Source: CAYVUI01 sp964454745 (GTDB lineage: Bacteria; Planctomycetota; Phycisphaerae; Sedimentisphaerales; Anaerohalosphaeraceae). From it: a stretch of 10,734 nt of DNA. The notes below the pieces were generated by a model, which saw only the letters and a program-made list of their open reading frames with translations, made no database searches and was not told the origin of the DNA. The stretch spans positions 1 through 10,734 of the forward strand of contig CAYVUI010000134.1 of NCBI GenBank assembly GCA_964454745.1, in the 5' to 3' direction. Positions within the stretch are counted from its first letter, which is position 1. Each line of letters begins with the position of its first letter. Made by a program: the position numbers and the translations under genes. Positions 1 through 6,251 of this stretch are shown one piece after another.

Positions 1-87
1 TTTACACTTTTTTCACGCAACTTTACAGCATTTCTTTTCCGCAACAGGAACTAGATATCTGGAGTGAGGTAAATGAAGTGACAATCG

Positions 88-120
88 CACAACATGGAAC
101 ATTTGTTGTGTGTTTATAAT
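88..120 (+). promoter_or_regulatory. Putative operator and -10 box upstream of the first PEP-CTERM gene
   Basis: A perfect -10 hexamer TATAAT lies at 115-120. Just upstream is a perfect 7-base inverted repeat, CACAACA at 88-94 and TGTTGTG at 104-110, separated by 9 bases. The repeat covers the place where a -35 element should sit, and no convincing -35 hexamer is visible at normal spacing. This fits a promoter that depends on, or is blocked by, a dimeric regulator (inference). The implied 5' leader is about 127 bases; I see only a weak possible pairing in it (169-174 and 181-184 with 198-207). Bases 1-87 show no gene or recognisable signal. Confidence 0.45.
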
Positions 121-253
121 CATTTCAGTTCAAGTCTTTTTCTCATTCCAATTTTGCAGGTAAAAGGTAAATATTGTGGTCCGTAAATAAATGAGTAACG
201 GATATTTAAGTAAACACAAAACATAAGGAACTTGAAAGGGAAGGAGAAGGAAG

Positions 254-1135
254 ATGAGTAAAATGGTGAGATTGAGATATTTGGGTGCATTGCAAAAGGC
301 AATACTTTTGACTGCATGCGTCATTTTGGTTAGTAGTGTGCATGCAGAGCTGATTACCTTTGAAAATGGTACCTATGGTGTAACGGCTGTAGATAACATG
401 GTCGTTACGAATCAGTACGATGGTTTGACATTTGGTACACTGCCCATGGGGAGCAGTGACTACGCGAACATGGGGCCGGCTTATCTTGAGCAAAAGGGGC
501 CGGGGACCAAATACAACTCGAACGATCCGGAAAGTGCCTGGAATGGTGCCAATCAGCCGCCGCATACCATCGGATTCAACTACAATCCGGACAGTGGAGA
601 TACTGCCGCTGTTTCTGATTTTGTTGCCTACGGTGCGGGACTGGATGGATTAAACCAGATGCAGCGTGACGCCTATCTGGGTGATTTCTTCCTTCGGACG
701 ACGCCTTTCAGCACGGATTCACTGATTGTTATCAATGAAACCATGGCGATGAAGAACATGTCGTTTGAAATCTGGGATATCGATGGATCCCCGAATAATC
801 GGGGCGGTGAGGGATGGAAGGTTACCGCTTATAATGGTGACTGGATCACTCCGGTATTTGTAGATTATACGCCCTTTATCGCGGGTGTCGCAGAAGGCGG
901 CGGTGGTAATGATGACCTGCAGTCATATGATGGCCAGCGGATGTTGCAGGTCATCAATAACAATATTGTCTTCGATCGCTTTGTAATCAGTTTCGAGACC
1001 AATGTTGCAGGTGCTGTAATGAAGACTGAAACTGTGGGTCTGGCATTCAACAACTTTGAGTATACTGCTGTGCCTGAGCCGATTACGCTTTCTCTGCTGG
1101 GGCTGGGCGGGTTGTTCCTGCGGAAACGCAAATAA
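254..1135 (+). CDS. PEP-CTERM sorting domain-containing secreted protein
   Basis: A 293-residue exported protein of unknown specific function. Residues 1-31 form a Sec signal peptide with a basic start, a hydrophobic core and likely cleavage after VHA31. The body is rich in Gly, Asn, Asp and aromatic residues, including TFENGTYG near the start and SFEIWDIDG mid-protein, and suggests an extracellular beta-sandwich; I do not recognise a named domain. The C-terminus from residue 273 is a canonical PEP-CTERM tail: VPEP, a hydrophobic helix, then RKRK at the very end. In exosortase systems such tails target the protein for processing at the envelope. The start is fixed by AAGGAG at 241-246, 7 bases before ATG. 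The gene converges on the sulfatase and ends before a strong hairpin terminator. The protein class is sure; its role is not known. Confidence 0.93.
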   Translation: MSKMVRLRYLGALQKAILLTACVILVSSVHAELITFENGTYGVTAVDNMVVTNQYDGLTFGTLPMGSSDYANMGPAYLEQKGPGTKYNSNDPESAWNGANQPPHTIGFNYNPDSGDTAAVSDFVAYGAGLDGLNQMQRDAYLGDFFLRTTPFSTDSLIVINETMAMKNMSFEIWDIDGSPNNRGGEGWKVTAYNGDWITPVFVDYTPFIAGVAEGGGGNDDLQSYDGQRMLQVINNNIVFDRFVISFETNVAGAVMKTETVGLAFNNFEYTAVPEPITLSLLGLGGLFLRKRK

Positions 1136-1171
1136 GCAGCCTTGATTTAACAGGCGGTTTTCATCAAACTC

Positions 1172-1208
1172 AAAAGCCGTTCCTTTCACAAGGAGCGGCT
1201 TTTTTATT
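1172..1208 (+). terminator. Rho-independent terminator, possibly bidirectional
   Basis: A 10-bp stem (1175-1184 with 1191-1200, one T-G wobble) has a 6-base loop TTCACA and is followed by TTTTTA and more T residues. It lies 36 bases after the PEP-CTERM stop codon. A short A run at 1172-1174 gives a weaker U tract on the other strand, so it may also stop transcripts from the convergent sulfatase gene. Confidence 0.85.
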
Positions 1209-1280
1209 TTTTCGTTTGTGGAAATAGCCTCATTACCTTTTGAAATACCCTGATTTGCTTACAAATCGGATTTTCTGTAA

Positions 1281-2915
1281 TTACTGCTTCCAGGCCCTTG
1301 AAAAGTCGTCAAAGTCTTTCAGATTTTTTCCATCAGGCGTCTGGAGCCAGTCTTCTGCGAATTTGGCCAAGTCGTGCTCATCCACCTTGCAATCCGGGTA
1401 TCCATCCGGGCCGGAAACATCAAATTCATTCGAGCCATAATAGTCCCGGCAGGGCACACTGACCTGTCCCCAATAGCTTGAATTATTATACGCAACGGTT
1501 CCGGAGCTATCGACTTTATAACCGCAGCGGGCGATCAGTTGCGGACGTGTCTGGAAAGTATCACCGGTCTCGCATAAAAGCTGTATAAGCTGTTCTTCCA
1601 GGCCGGCCTGAATATCAGCATAGTCGGGGTGGTTGACGCGGTTGCTCATCTGGTAGGGGTCAACCTGGTTGTCATACAGCAGCCAGGGTCCATTTAAATC
1701 GCGGACATACGTATAGCGTTTTGTACGCACGCCGCGATATTCCCGGCCCCTGGAGATATTCCACTGGCCAAACGGGCTCGGGCAGGTAATTAAAGCGGCT
1801 CGGTCAGACGGCGGGGCGGTACTGCCAAGGATTTCAGCGGAAAAATCCTGCCCTTCGCATGTGTCAGGAATCGGAATACCGCTAAGCCCAAGAACCGTCG
1901 GCATGATGTCCGGTGTTCCCATGGGGGCTTCGATTGTTTTAGGTGTATTGCCGGGCACACGAATCAGCATTGGAACACGAATTGACTCATCCCACGGTTG
2001 CTGTTTTTTCGTGTAACCGTGCGAATAAAGCATGTCGCCGTGATCGGACGTAAATACGACAATTGTGTTTTGATCGAGGCCGGTTGCCGCAAGTGTATCC
2101 ATCAGTTGGCCGAAATAGGTGTCCAGTGCTTCCATATGGGCATAATAGCCTGCGTAATCGCTTCGGGCGTTGCTTAATTTATTCGAGGGCACATTGTCCC
2201 GGATATCGAGGTTCATCGCGTCGTATTTGCTCAGCAGATTTGTCGGCCCTGTGCGATAAGGAGCGTGCGGTGGTCCCCAGGACAGCACCAGTGCAAATGG
2301 GAACTCATCCGCAACCCTGTCGTGAAGAAAGCCGATTGCGTCATTGGTCTGGGCCTGGGCGTCGTATCCGGGCCAGGTCAGTTGTGTTTGATTGTATCCG
2401 GAATAGTATTTTGAATTATTATAGTCATGTGTGCATTCCAGTGCTTTAAAATACTGGAATCCCTGGCGTCTGGCTGGGGGAATATAATTGCTTCGACCGC
2501 TGCCGTCCATGTGCCATTTTCCGATAAAGGCGGTCATGTAAATCTGCATAGCGTAGGCGTTGGCCAGGGATACCGCCTGAGTATTCAGTTGTAAGTCGTT
2601 TAGAAAGAGGCCGTGCGTCAATGGATACTGGCCGGTAATCATACTGGCCCGATATGGACAGCAAACCGGACAAGTGGATACTGCATGGGTATAATTCACA
2701 CTTTCGGCCGCAAACTGGTCAAAACGGGGTGTATCCACATCAGGATTGCCGGCGTAGCCCATGTCCTGCGCACGCCATTGATCCGCCAAAACGAACACAA
2801 GATTCGGTCGGGAACCCGGCGAATCACCAAAGGCGAATTCCGAGGGCAGTACACTAAGCGCGGACGCCCCAAGTAAAGTGTGTTTAAGAAAATCCCTGCG
2901 ACTGTAGGTTTTCAT
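1281..2915 (-). CDS. Tat-exported type I sulfatase with C-terminal dockerin-like segment
   Basis: A 544-residue sulfatase of the alkaline phosphatase superfamily, expected to hydrolyse sulfate esters, probably on sulfated polysaccharides (substrate unknown). Residues 5-11 (SRRDFLK) followed by a hydrophobic stretch form a twin-arginine signal. The active-site motif is CCPYRASMITG, with Cys85 the residue converted to formylglycine and Arg89 conserved. Other family marks are FVLADQ (Asp45, metal), GKWH (132-135), PPHAP (about 215-219) and SDHGD (290-294, metal). The tail, about 499-544, has one acidic loop ending in DLAKFAEDWL and a second half ending in DFDDFSRAW, like planctomycete dockerin-type tails but with no complete second calcium loop. 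The start at 2915 is chosen because GGAG (2926-2923) is 7 bases upstream and the Tat motif follows at once; ATG at 2918 is possible, and a longer frame to 2999 is unlikely. Formylglycine formation needs a maturase not encoded here. Confidence 0.95.
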   Translation of the reverse strand: MKTYSRRDFLKHTLLGASALSVLPSEFAFGDSPGSRPNLVFVLADQWRAQDMGYAGNPDVDTPRFDQFAAESVNYTHAVSTCPVCCPYRASMITGQYPLTHGLFLNDLQLNTQAVSLANAYAMQIYMTAFIGKWHMDGSGRSNYIPPARRQGFQYFKALECTHDYNNSKYYSGYNQTQLTWPGYDAQAQTNDAIGFLHDRVADEFPFALVLSWGPPHAPYRTGPTNLLSKYDAMNLDIRDNVPSNKLSNARSDYAGYYAHMEALDTYFGQLMDTLAATGLDQNTIVVFTSDHGDMLYSHGYTKKQQPWDESIRVPMLIRVPGNTPKTIEAPMGTPDIMPTVLGLSGIPIPDTCEGQDFSAEILGSTAPPSDRAALITCPSPFGQWNISRGREYRGVRTKRYTYVRDLNGPWLLYDNQVDPYQMSNRVNHPDYADIQAGLEEQLIQLLCETGDTFQTRPQLIARCGYKVDSSGTVAYNNSSYWGQVSVPCRDYYGSNEFDVSGPDGYPDCKVDEHDLAKFAEDWLQTPDGKNLKDFDDFSRAWKQ

Positions 2916-2957
2916 CATCTCTCTCCGTATCTGTCTGCGTGCATCCGTCTGAATAAC

Positions 2958-2988
2958 AGATAAATCTAAAGCTGTGCAAAATTTATCT
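2958..2988 (-). promoter_or_regulatory. Inverted repeat in the sulfatase mRNA leader
   Basis: AGATAAAT (2958-2965) and ATTTATCT (2981-2988) are perfect complements across a 15-base loop, inside the roughly 98-base leader expected from the promoter at 3020-3048. There is no T run, so it is not a terminator; it could be an operator or a leader hairpin. Function unknown. Confidence 0.35.
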
Positions 2989-3019
2989 CTGTATGGCAAT
3001 ACCTGTTACTAGTATGAAT

Positions 3020-3048
3020 AGTATACAAAAGAGTATCGAACTTTTCAA
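3020..3048 (-). promoter_or_regulatory. Sigma-70-type promoter for the sulfatase gene
   Basis: Read on the minus strand, TTGAAA (3048-3043) is followed after exactly 17 bases by TATACT (3025-3020), each one mismatch from consensus. Transcription should start near 3013, about 98 bases before the sulfatase ATG. A short inverted repeat, AACTT-TTC-AAGTT (3039-3051), overlaps the -35 box and could be an operator. Confidence 0.65.
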
Positions 3049-3191
3049 GTTAGAAATTCATTACAGACAGGGCCGTATAGATTATTCCGGATGGAATATA
3101 GACGATATCTCCCTCTCCGGCAGGAAATCGTAAGCGATTTTCAGGGTGATATTTCGGAAAACACCTATTGCAAACACTCAATATGGTGTTT
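3039..3191. repeat. Cluster of four inverted repeats in a divergent intergenic region
   Basis: Four separate inverted repeats lie in 153 bases: AACTT/AAGTT (3039-3051), TATTCC/GGAATA (3083-3098, 4-base loop), AAATCG/CGATTT (3125-3140, 4-base loop) and AAACACCTATTG/CAATATGGTGTTT (3159-3191, 12 pairs with one bulged T and an 8-base loop). The centres of the last three are 42 bases apart (3090.5, 3132.5, 3174.5). The arm sequences differ, so they are not copies of one repeat. The cluster lies between the sulfatase promoter and the promoter of the next rightward gene. No coding sequence is visible from 2916 to 3441. Confidence 0.5.
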
Positions 3192-3265
3192 CAAGGTCGG
3201 GATATCCGGGCCGCTGTATATTTTTTCGAGATTAACCAAATAATAACAAATCGCTTATTTTGGGC

Positions 3266-3284
3266 TGATAAACACAGTTTATCA
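3266..3284. promoter_or_regulatory. 19-base palindrome, likely transcription factor site
   Basis: TGATAAAC-ACA-GTTTATCA is a perfect 8-base inverted repeat around a 3-base centre, 55 bases upstream of the -35 box of the rightward promoter. Size and symmetry match a site for a dimeric helix-turn-helix regulator; the family cannot be told from the site alone. No T run follows, so it is not a terminator. Confidence 0.5.
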
Positions 3285-3338
3285 TGTAAAAAAGTAATTT
3301 AGAGTCTATTATTCTGTGTTGGATTGACAAGATTTTAC

Positions 3339-3366
3339 TTGATTTTTTCGCAGATAGTCCTATAAT
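3339..3366 (+). promoter_or_regulatory. Sigma-70-type promoter for the cohesin-like PEP-CTERM gene
   Basis: TTGATT (3339-3344), a 16-base spacer and a perfect TATAAT (3361-3366). A better-looking TTGACA at 3324-3329 is 31 bases from the -10 and cannot serve as its -35. The expected start near 3373 gives a leader of about 70 bases. Confidence 0.65.
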
Positions 3367-3415
3367 AAATGCCAAATTTGTTGATGTGTACGGAGGCGAT
3401 GGTAATTTTTTTTAA

Positions 3416-3435
3416 CGCTTAATTCTAAGCGGAGG
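3416..3435 (+). promoter_or_regulatory. Small hairpin abutting the ribosome binding site
   Basis: CGCTTA (3416-3421) pairs with TAAGCG (3426-3431) over a 4-base loop; its last base is the first G of the Shine-Dalgarno sequence GGAGG (3431-3435). A tiny frame, ATG at 3399 to TAA at 3420-3422 (MVIFFNA), has its own GGAGG at 3392-3396, but only 2 bases from the ATG, and ends inside the hairpin. Leader-peptide control of the gene at 3442 is possible but unproven. Confidence 0.3.
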
Positions 3436-3441
3436 CAGGTC

Positions 3442-4062
3442 ATGATGAATAAACCTAACGTACAGTGTTTCCTCATTCTCTCTATCCTTGTGTCAAGTGT
3501 GTGTTTTTCGGCAGTTGAATTTATTATGGTCAGCCCGACGGCGGTAGCTGGAGAGACTACCCTCAATGTGGGCGACGACGTGGTGATCCAGATTCAGGCA
3601 CAATTTGATGCCGACCCTGCGCCGGGTAATGGGGTCGTATTCTGGGAGTTGGATTTTCTGCTCGACGAGATTCTCGAAGGCGGAATTCTGACAATCAGCT
3701 CTTTCGACATCTTTTTGCCCGAAGGCCCTGCTGTGATTACTTCAGGGTTTTTGGCGCCGAATTCACCGGTTCAAGGCGCCGGCGAATATTTCGGTATTTT
3801 CGCCCTCCCGCATCCTTCGGATGTGTGCATCGGTGGTTACGACCTTCTTGCCGAGGTTACGTTATCCGGGATTGGCGAAGGTACGCTTGATTATGAGCTG
3901 GGCAATTTCTCAATTGGCGGCAACGACAATGGTTCCGGAGCCAGCCTGACTGGGTATTTCAATGCGAATGGTTCGGATACCGTATTTACGGTCGTTCCTG
4001 AGCCGGCGAGTCTCCTGGTTCTGGCAGGTATGGGTATGCTGGCAAGGATCCGCCGCTCATAA
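3442..4062 (+). CDS. PEP-CTERM protein with cohesin-like body
   Basis: A 206-residue secreted protein. A Sec signal peptide covers residues 1-24 (cleavage after CFSA). The mature part is beta-rich and resembles cohesin-type modules in layout: LNVGDDVVIQIQ near the start, a strand containing ELDFLL, then YDLLAEVTL leading into alternating small and hydrophobic residues before a Gly/Asn-rich end. From residue 185 there is a PEP-CTERM tail: VPEP, hydrophobic helix, RIRRS. Start: GGAGG (3431-3435) 6 bases before ATG 3442; ATG 3445 is a near-equal option. The next gene, 112 bases downstream, encodes a dockerin-bearing protein, and no convincing terminator separates them, so this could be the docking partner (inference). 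The PEP-CTERM call is certain; the cohesin resemblance is by eye and could reflect a related carbohydrate-binding sandwich. Confidence 0.88.
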   Translation: MMNKPNVQCFLILSILVSSVCFSAVEFIMVSPTAVAGETTLNVGDDVVIQIQAQFDADPAPGNGVVFWELDFLLDEILEGGILTISSFDIFLPEGPAVITSGFLAPNSPVQGAGEYFGIFALPHPSDVCIGGYDLLAEVTLSGIGEGTLDYELGNFSIGGNDNGSGASLTGYFNANGSDTVFTVVPEPASLLVLAGMGMLARIRRS

Positions 4063-4088
4063 AAGCCTTTTTTGGGCTGAAAATCAAA

Positions 4089-4117
4089 TTGGCGTAGACA
4101 GAGTATGCGGTTTATCT
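4089..4117 (+). promoter_or_regulatory. Possible weak promoter upstream of the TIGR03790-dockerin gene
   Basis: TTGGCG (4089-4094), 17 bases, then TTATCT (4112-4117). Both boxes have two mismatches. The small AGCC/GGCT pairing just upstream (about 4065-4078) lacks a following T run, so read-through from the previous gene is also likely. Confidence 0.3.
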
Positions 4118-4174
4118 GATTTGTGAAATCGCATGAAGTGATTTTATAGCGGGCTGTTTTTCTGGAGTAGGAAG

Positions 4175-6121
4175 ATGAAGGCCCTTACCAAAGACAGGGA
4201 TGTAGGCGCGGCTTTTATGCCGTTGCGCTGGGTGCTCGGGGTGATGGTGATGCTGTGCCTGGCAGCCGATATACCTCGATGTTTCGCATTAACCGGTGAG
4301 AATGTACTGGTGCTGGTCAATGAGAACAGCAAAGCCAGTGTATACATATCCTATCTATACCGCGATTACCATCCGGACATTCCGGATCATCAAATTCTTG
4401 AGCTGGGAGGCCTGACTGATTGTTGCGGTCAAGACTGCACATCCGCGGATGAGATTATCTCCCGCGCAGATTATGAAGACTACATTGCCGATCCGGTACG
4501 TAATTATCTGCTCGATCCCAATCATCCTGACAGGATCGAACGGATCAGGGTGATTGTCACCACAGCAGGCATGCCGTATCGTATTGAGGATTCGATTTCC
4601 CAGTATCATGATGTCATTTATCCCAACGGCTCCAATCCGGACCGTGTGATTAACAATGAAGTCTATGTCAACGCGGCCTCGGTGGAATCAGAGCTGGCCT
4701 GCCTGTGGTTCGTGGATTATGGCGTGACTCCTCTCTCTTCGCAAAATCGCATGGTCAATCCTTACCAGGGGTACCGCAACAGCCCGATCACAGATTTCCA
4801 GAGGCGAGAGACCTGGAACACAGCTTTTACGTGGACTGCGGCAAAATCGAACATTCCCAGCGTATCCCGCCCCCGGATTGAAGGCCGTAGATATGGATAC
4901 GGTGCCATCAATCGCAAGCTCAATGCCGGGGATATCTACCTTACCGCTCGTCTTGACGGGCCGAAACATGAAGGGGCAAGTGCGACGCTGGATGTTATTC
5001 GCTCAGTGCGTGCCATGCTGCATAGGGCGTACCTGGCCGAAACCGAAGGCATTGACCCTTTAAAGGCCGTAATCGTTCTGGATGATGCACTGGACACCCC
5101 CCAGGCACCTTCGTCTTTTGTCGGTGACGTCAATAATAACCGAACGTTTAATTTGCCTGAAAGCTGTGATTACCAATGCTGGAATCCAGACTGCTGCGGC
5201 CCGGGTGATGTGACCACTTTGCGGGTTGCGGATGACTTTTTCTCCTGTTTCTACCAGTGTGTTACAGATGGGAGCGACTTCGGGCTGGACGATTTCTTTG
5301 ACAATGTCTATCCTTCCCGTGAAATTAATACTGATCCGAACCTGTATGCCGGTCTTATGTACCCGGCGTGGGAAACACTGATTATACTGGACGAACGTCC
5401 TCTTGAACCGACCGGGATGGATAAAATCCAGCAGGCATCAAGCTGCTTTAGCGGCCGCAGTCCTGAGCAGGGCGTTGTCTTTTATTCGGGATATGGAACC
5501 AATGGCGATGAAAGTCTGAATTCAGATTATCTAATTGAAGCAGGCCCAAACGGCCTTGCCGCGGGAGCCCTGGCCGACGGGGCGGTCTTTACATCCGTCG
5601 AGAGCCTAAGTGCGGTTACCTTGTTCAGCAATTGTAACAGTCACCCTGTGAGTCAGGGGAAAATGATCGATTTTATTGAGGCCGGTGGTTCCGGAGCGAT
5701 TGGGTACTCTTTTGAGCCCCAACCGGACGCTGCGATTGACAATGAATTTCTGGTCTATAACCTCTTTGCGGACCACGATGGCGATTCTTACGCTGATATG
5801 ACCTTTGTGGAAGCGGCGTTTACCGCAATCCCTTACCTGAGCTGGTGCGAGGTGGTCATTGGCGATCCGCTGATGCGGATCAAATATGACCTGACGGGCA
5901 AATCTGCCGCCCGGGCGTGGTCTTGGCTTGAAGGGGACGCCAACGGGGATGATAAAGTGACCTTTTCCGATCTCTGGGAGGTACAAATGTGCCTGGGTGG
6001 AAGACTGGATGATCCGGATAAAGTATATCTATATAATGACCTCTGTGATTTAGATAAGAACGGAAAGGTTACATTTGCCGATTTATGGGAGGTAAACTTC
6101 CGGATTGGGAGTGTTAAATGA
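4175..6121 (+). CDS. TIGR03790 family secreted protein with C-terminal dockerin
   Basis: A 648-residue exported protein. Residues 1-39 form a long Sec signal (hydrophobic 19-31, cleavage near CFA39). The body matches the TIGR03790 family, of unknown biochemical function and, as I recall, found only in genomes with exosortase: ENVLVLVNENS (42-52), ISRADYEDYIADPVRNYL (95-112), VIVTTAGMPYRI (127-138, approx.), LTARLDGP (256-263), FTSVES (472-477), a GSGAIGYSFEP segment (505-515) and GDPLMRI (563-569). Between about 320 and 385 is an insert with eight Cys, including CDYQCWNPDCC. The end is a dockerin: calcium-type loops D588-D599 and D625-D636, each followed by LWEV. No PEP-CTERM tail is present, so attachment is probably through the dockerin. 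Start: GGAG (4164-4167), 7 bases before ATG. It sits in a PEP-CTERM cluster, as the family link predicts. Confidence 0.9.
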   Translation: MKALTKDRDVGAAFMPLRWVLGVMVMLCLAADIPRCFALTGENVLVLVNENSKASVYISYLYRDYHPDIPDHQILELGGLTDCCGQDCTSADEIISRADYEDYIADPVRNYLLDPNHPDRIERIRVIVTTAGMPYRIEDSISQYHDVIYPNGSNPDRVINNEVYVNAASVESELACLWFVDYGVTPLSSQNRMVNPYQGYRNSPITDFQRRETWNTAFTWTAAKSNIPSVSRPRIEGRRYGYGAINRKLNAGDIYLTARLDGPKHEGASATLDVIRSVRAMLHRAYLAETEGIDPLKAVIVLDDALDTPQAPSSFVGDVNNNRTFNLPESCDYQCWNPDCCGPGDVTTLRVADDFFSCFYQCVTDGSDFGLDDFFDNVYPSREINTDPNLYAGLMYPAWETLIILDERPLEPTGMDKIQQASSCFSGRSPEQGVVFYSGYGTNGDESLNSDYLIEAGPNGLAAGALADGAVFTSVESLSAVTLFSNCNSHPVSQGKMIDFIEAGGSGAIGYSFEPQPDAAIDNEFLVYNLFADHDGDSYADMTFVEAAFTAIPYLSWCEVVIGDPLMRIKYDLTGKSAARAWSWLEGDANGDDKVTFSDLWEVQMCLGGRLDDPDKVYLYNDLCDLDKNGKVTFADLWEVNFRIGSVK

Positions 6122-6131
6122 AGTAAATTTT

Positions 6132-6156
6132 AATTGAGTATTACTACTCAATTTTT
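6132..6156 (+). terminator. AT-rich hairpin with T run, possible weak terminator
   Basis: AATTGAGTA (6132-6140) pairs perfectly with TACTCAATT (6145-6153) around loop TTAC, then runs into T residues to 6156, 11 bases after the stop codon of the dockerin gene. The stem has only two G-C pairs, so termination may be partial; it could also be an operator for the promoter 31 bases downstream. Confidence 0.5.
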
Positions 6157-6186
6157 AGTAAAATCGTCATAATCGTTAAAATCATC

Positions 6187-6214
6187 TTGACACTCTGTGT
6201 ATTGCTTTTAAAAT
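6187..6214 (+). promoter_or_regulatory. Sigma-70-type promoter for the two-gene PEP-CTERM unit
   Basis: A perfect TTGACA (6187-6192), a 16-base spacer and TAAAAT (6209-6214, one mismatch). The predicted start near 6221 gives a leader of about 31 bases. No second promoter or terminator is seen before the following gene, so both are probably transcribed from here. Confidence 0.7.
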
Positions 6215-6251
6215 GCCATAAGAAGATGAAGTTTTAAAAAGGAGAAGGAAG

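Noticed and set aside
191..226. An 11-residue frame from ATG 191 in the leader of the first gene.
   Set aside because: There is no ribosome binding site and nothing else supports translation.
2916..2999. A longer sulfatase starting at 2999.
   Set aside because: It would place the twin-arginine motif too far from the N-terminus. ATG 2915 has a well-spaced GGAG and a normal Tat signal.
3324..3366. TTGACA (3324-3329) with TATAAT (3361-3366) as one promoter; GTGACA (78-83) and TATAAT (115-120) show the same 31-base gap.
   Set aside because: A 31-base spacer is too long for a sigma-70 promoter. TTGATT at 3339 gives a normal 16-base spacer for the first, and the equal spacing in the second is likely chance.
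4065..4080. Hairpin AGCC-TTTTTTG-GGCT after the cohesin-like gene as a terminator.
   Set aside because: The stem is 4 bp, and A residues rather than T residues follow it.
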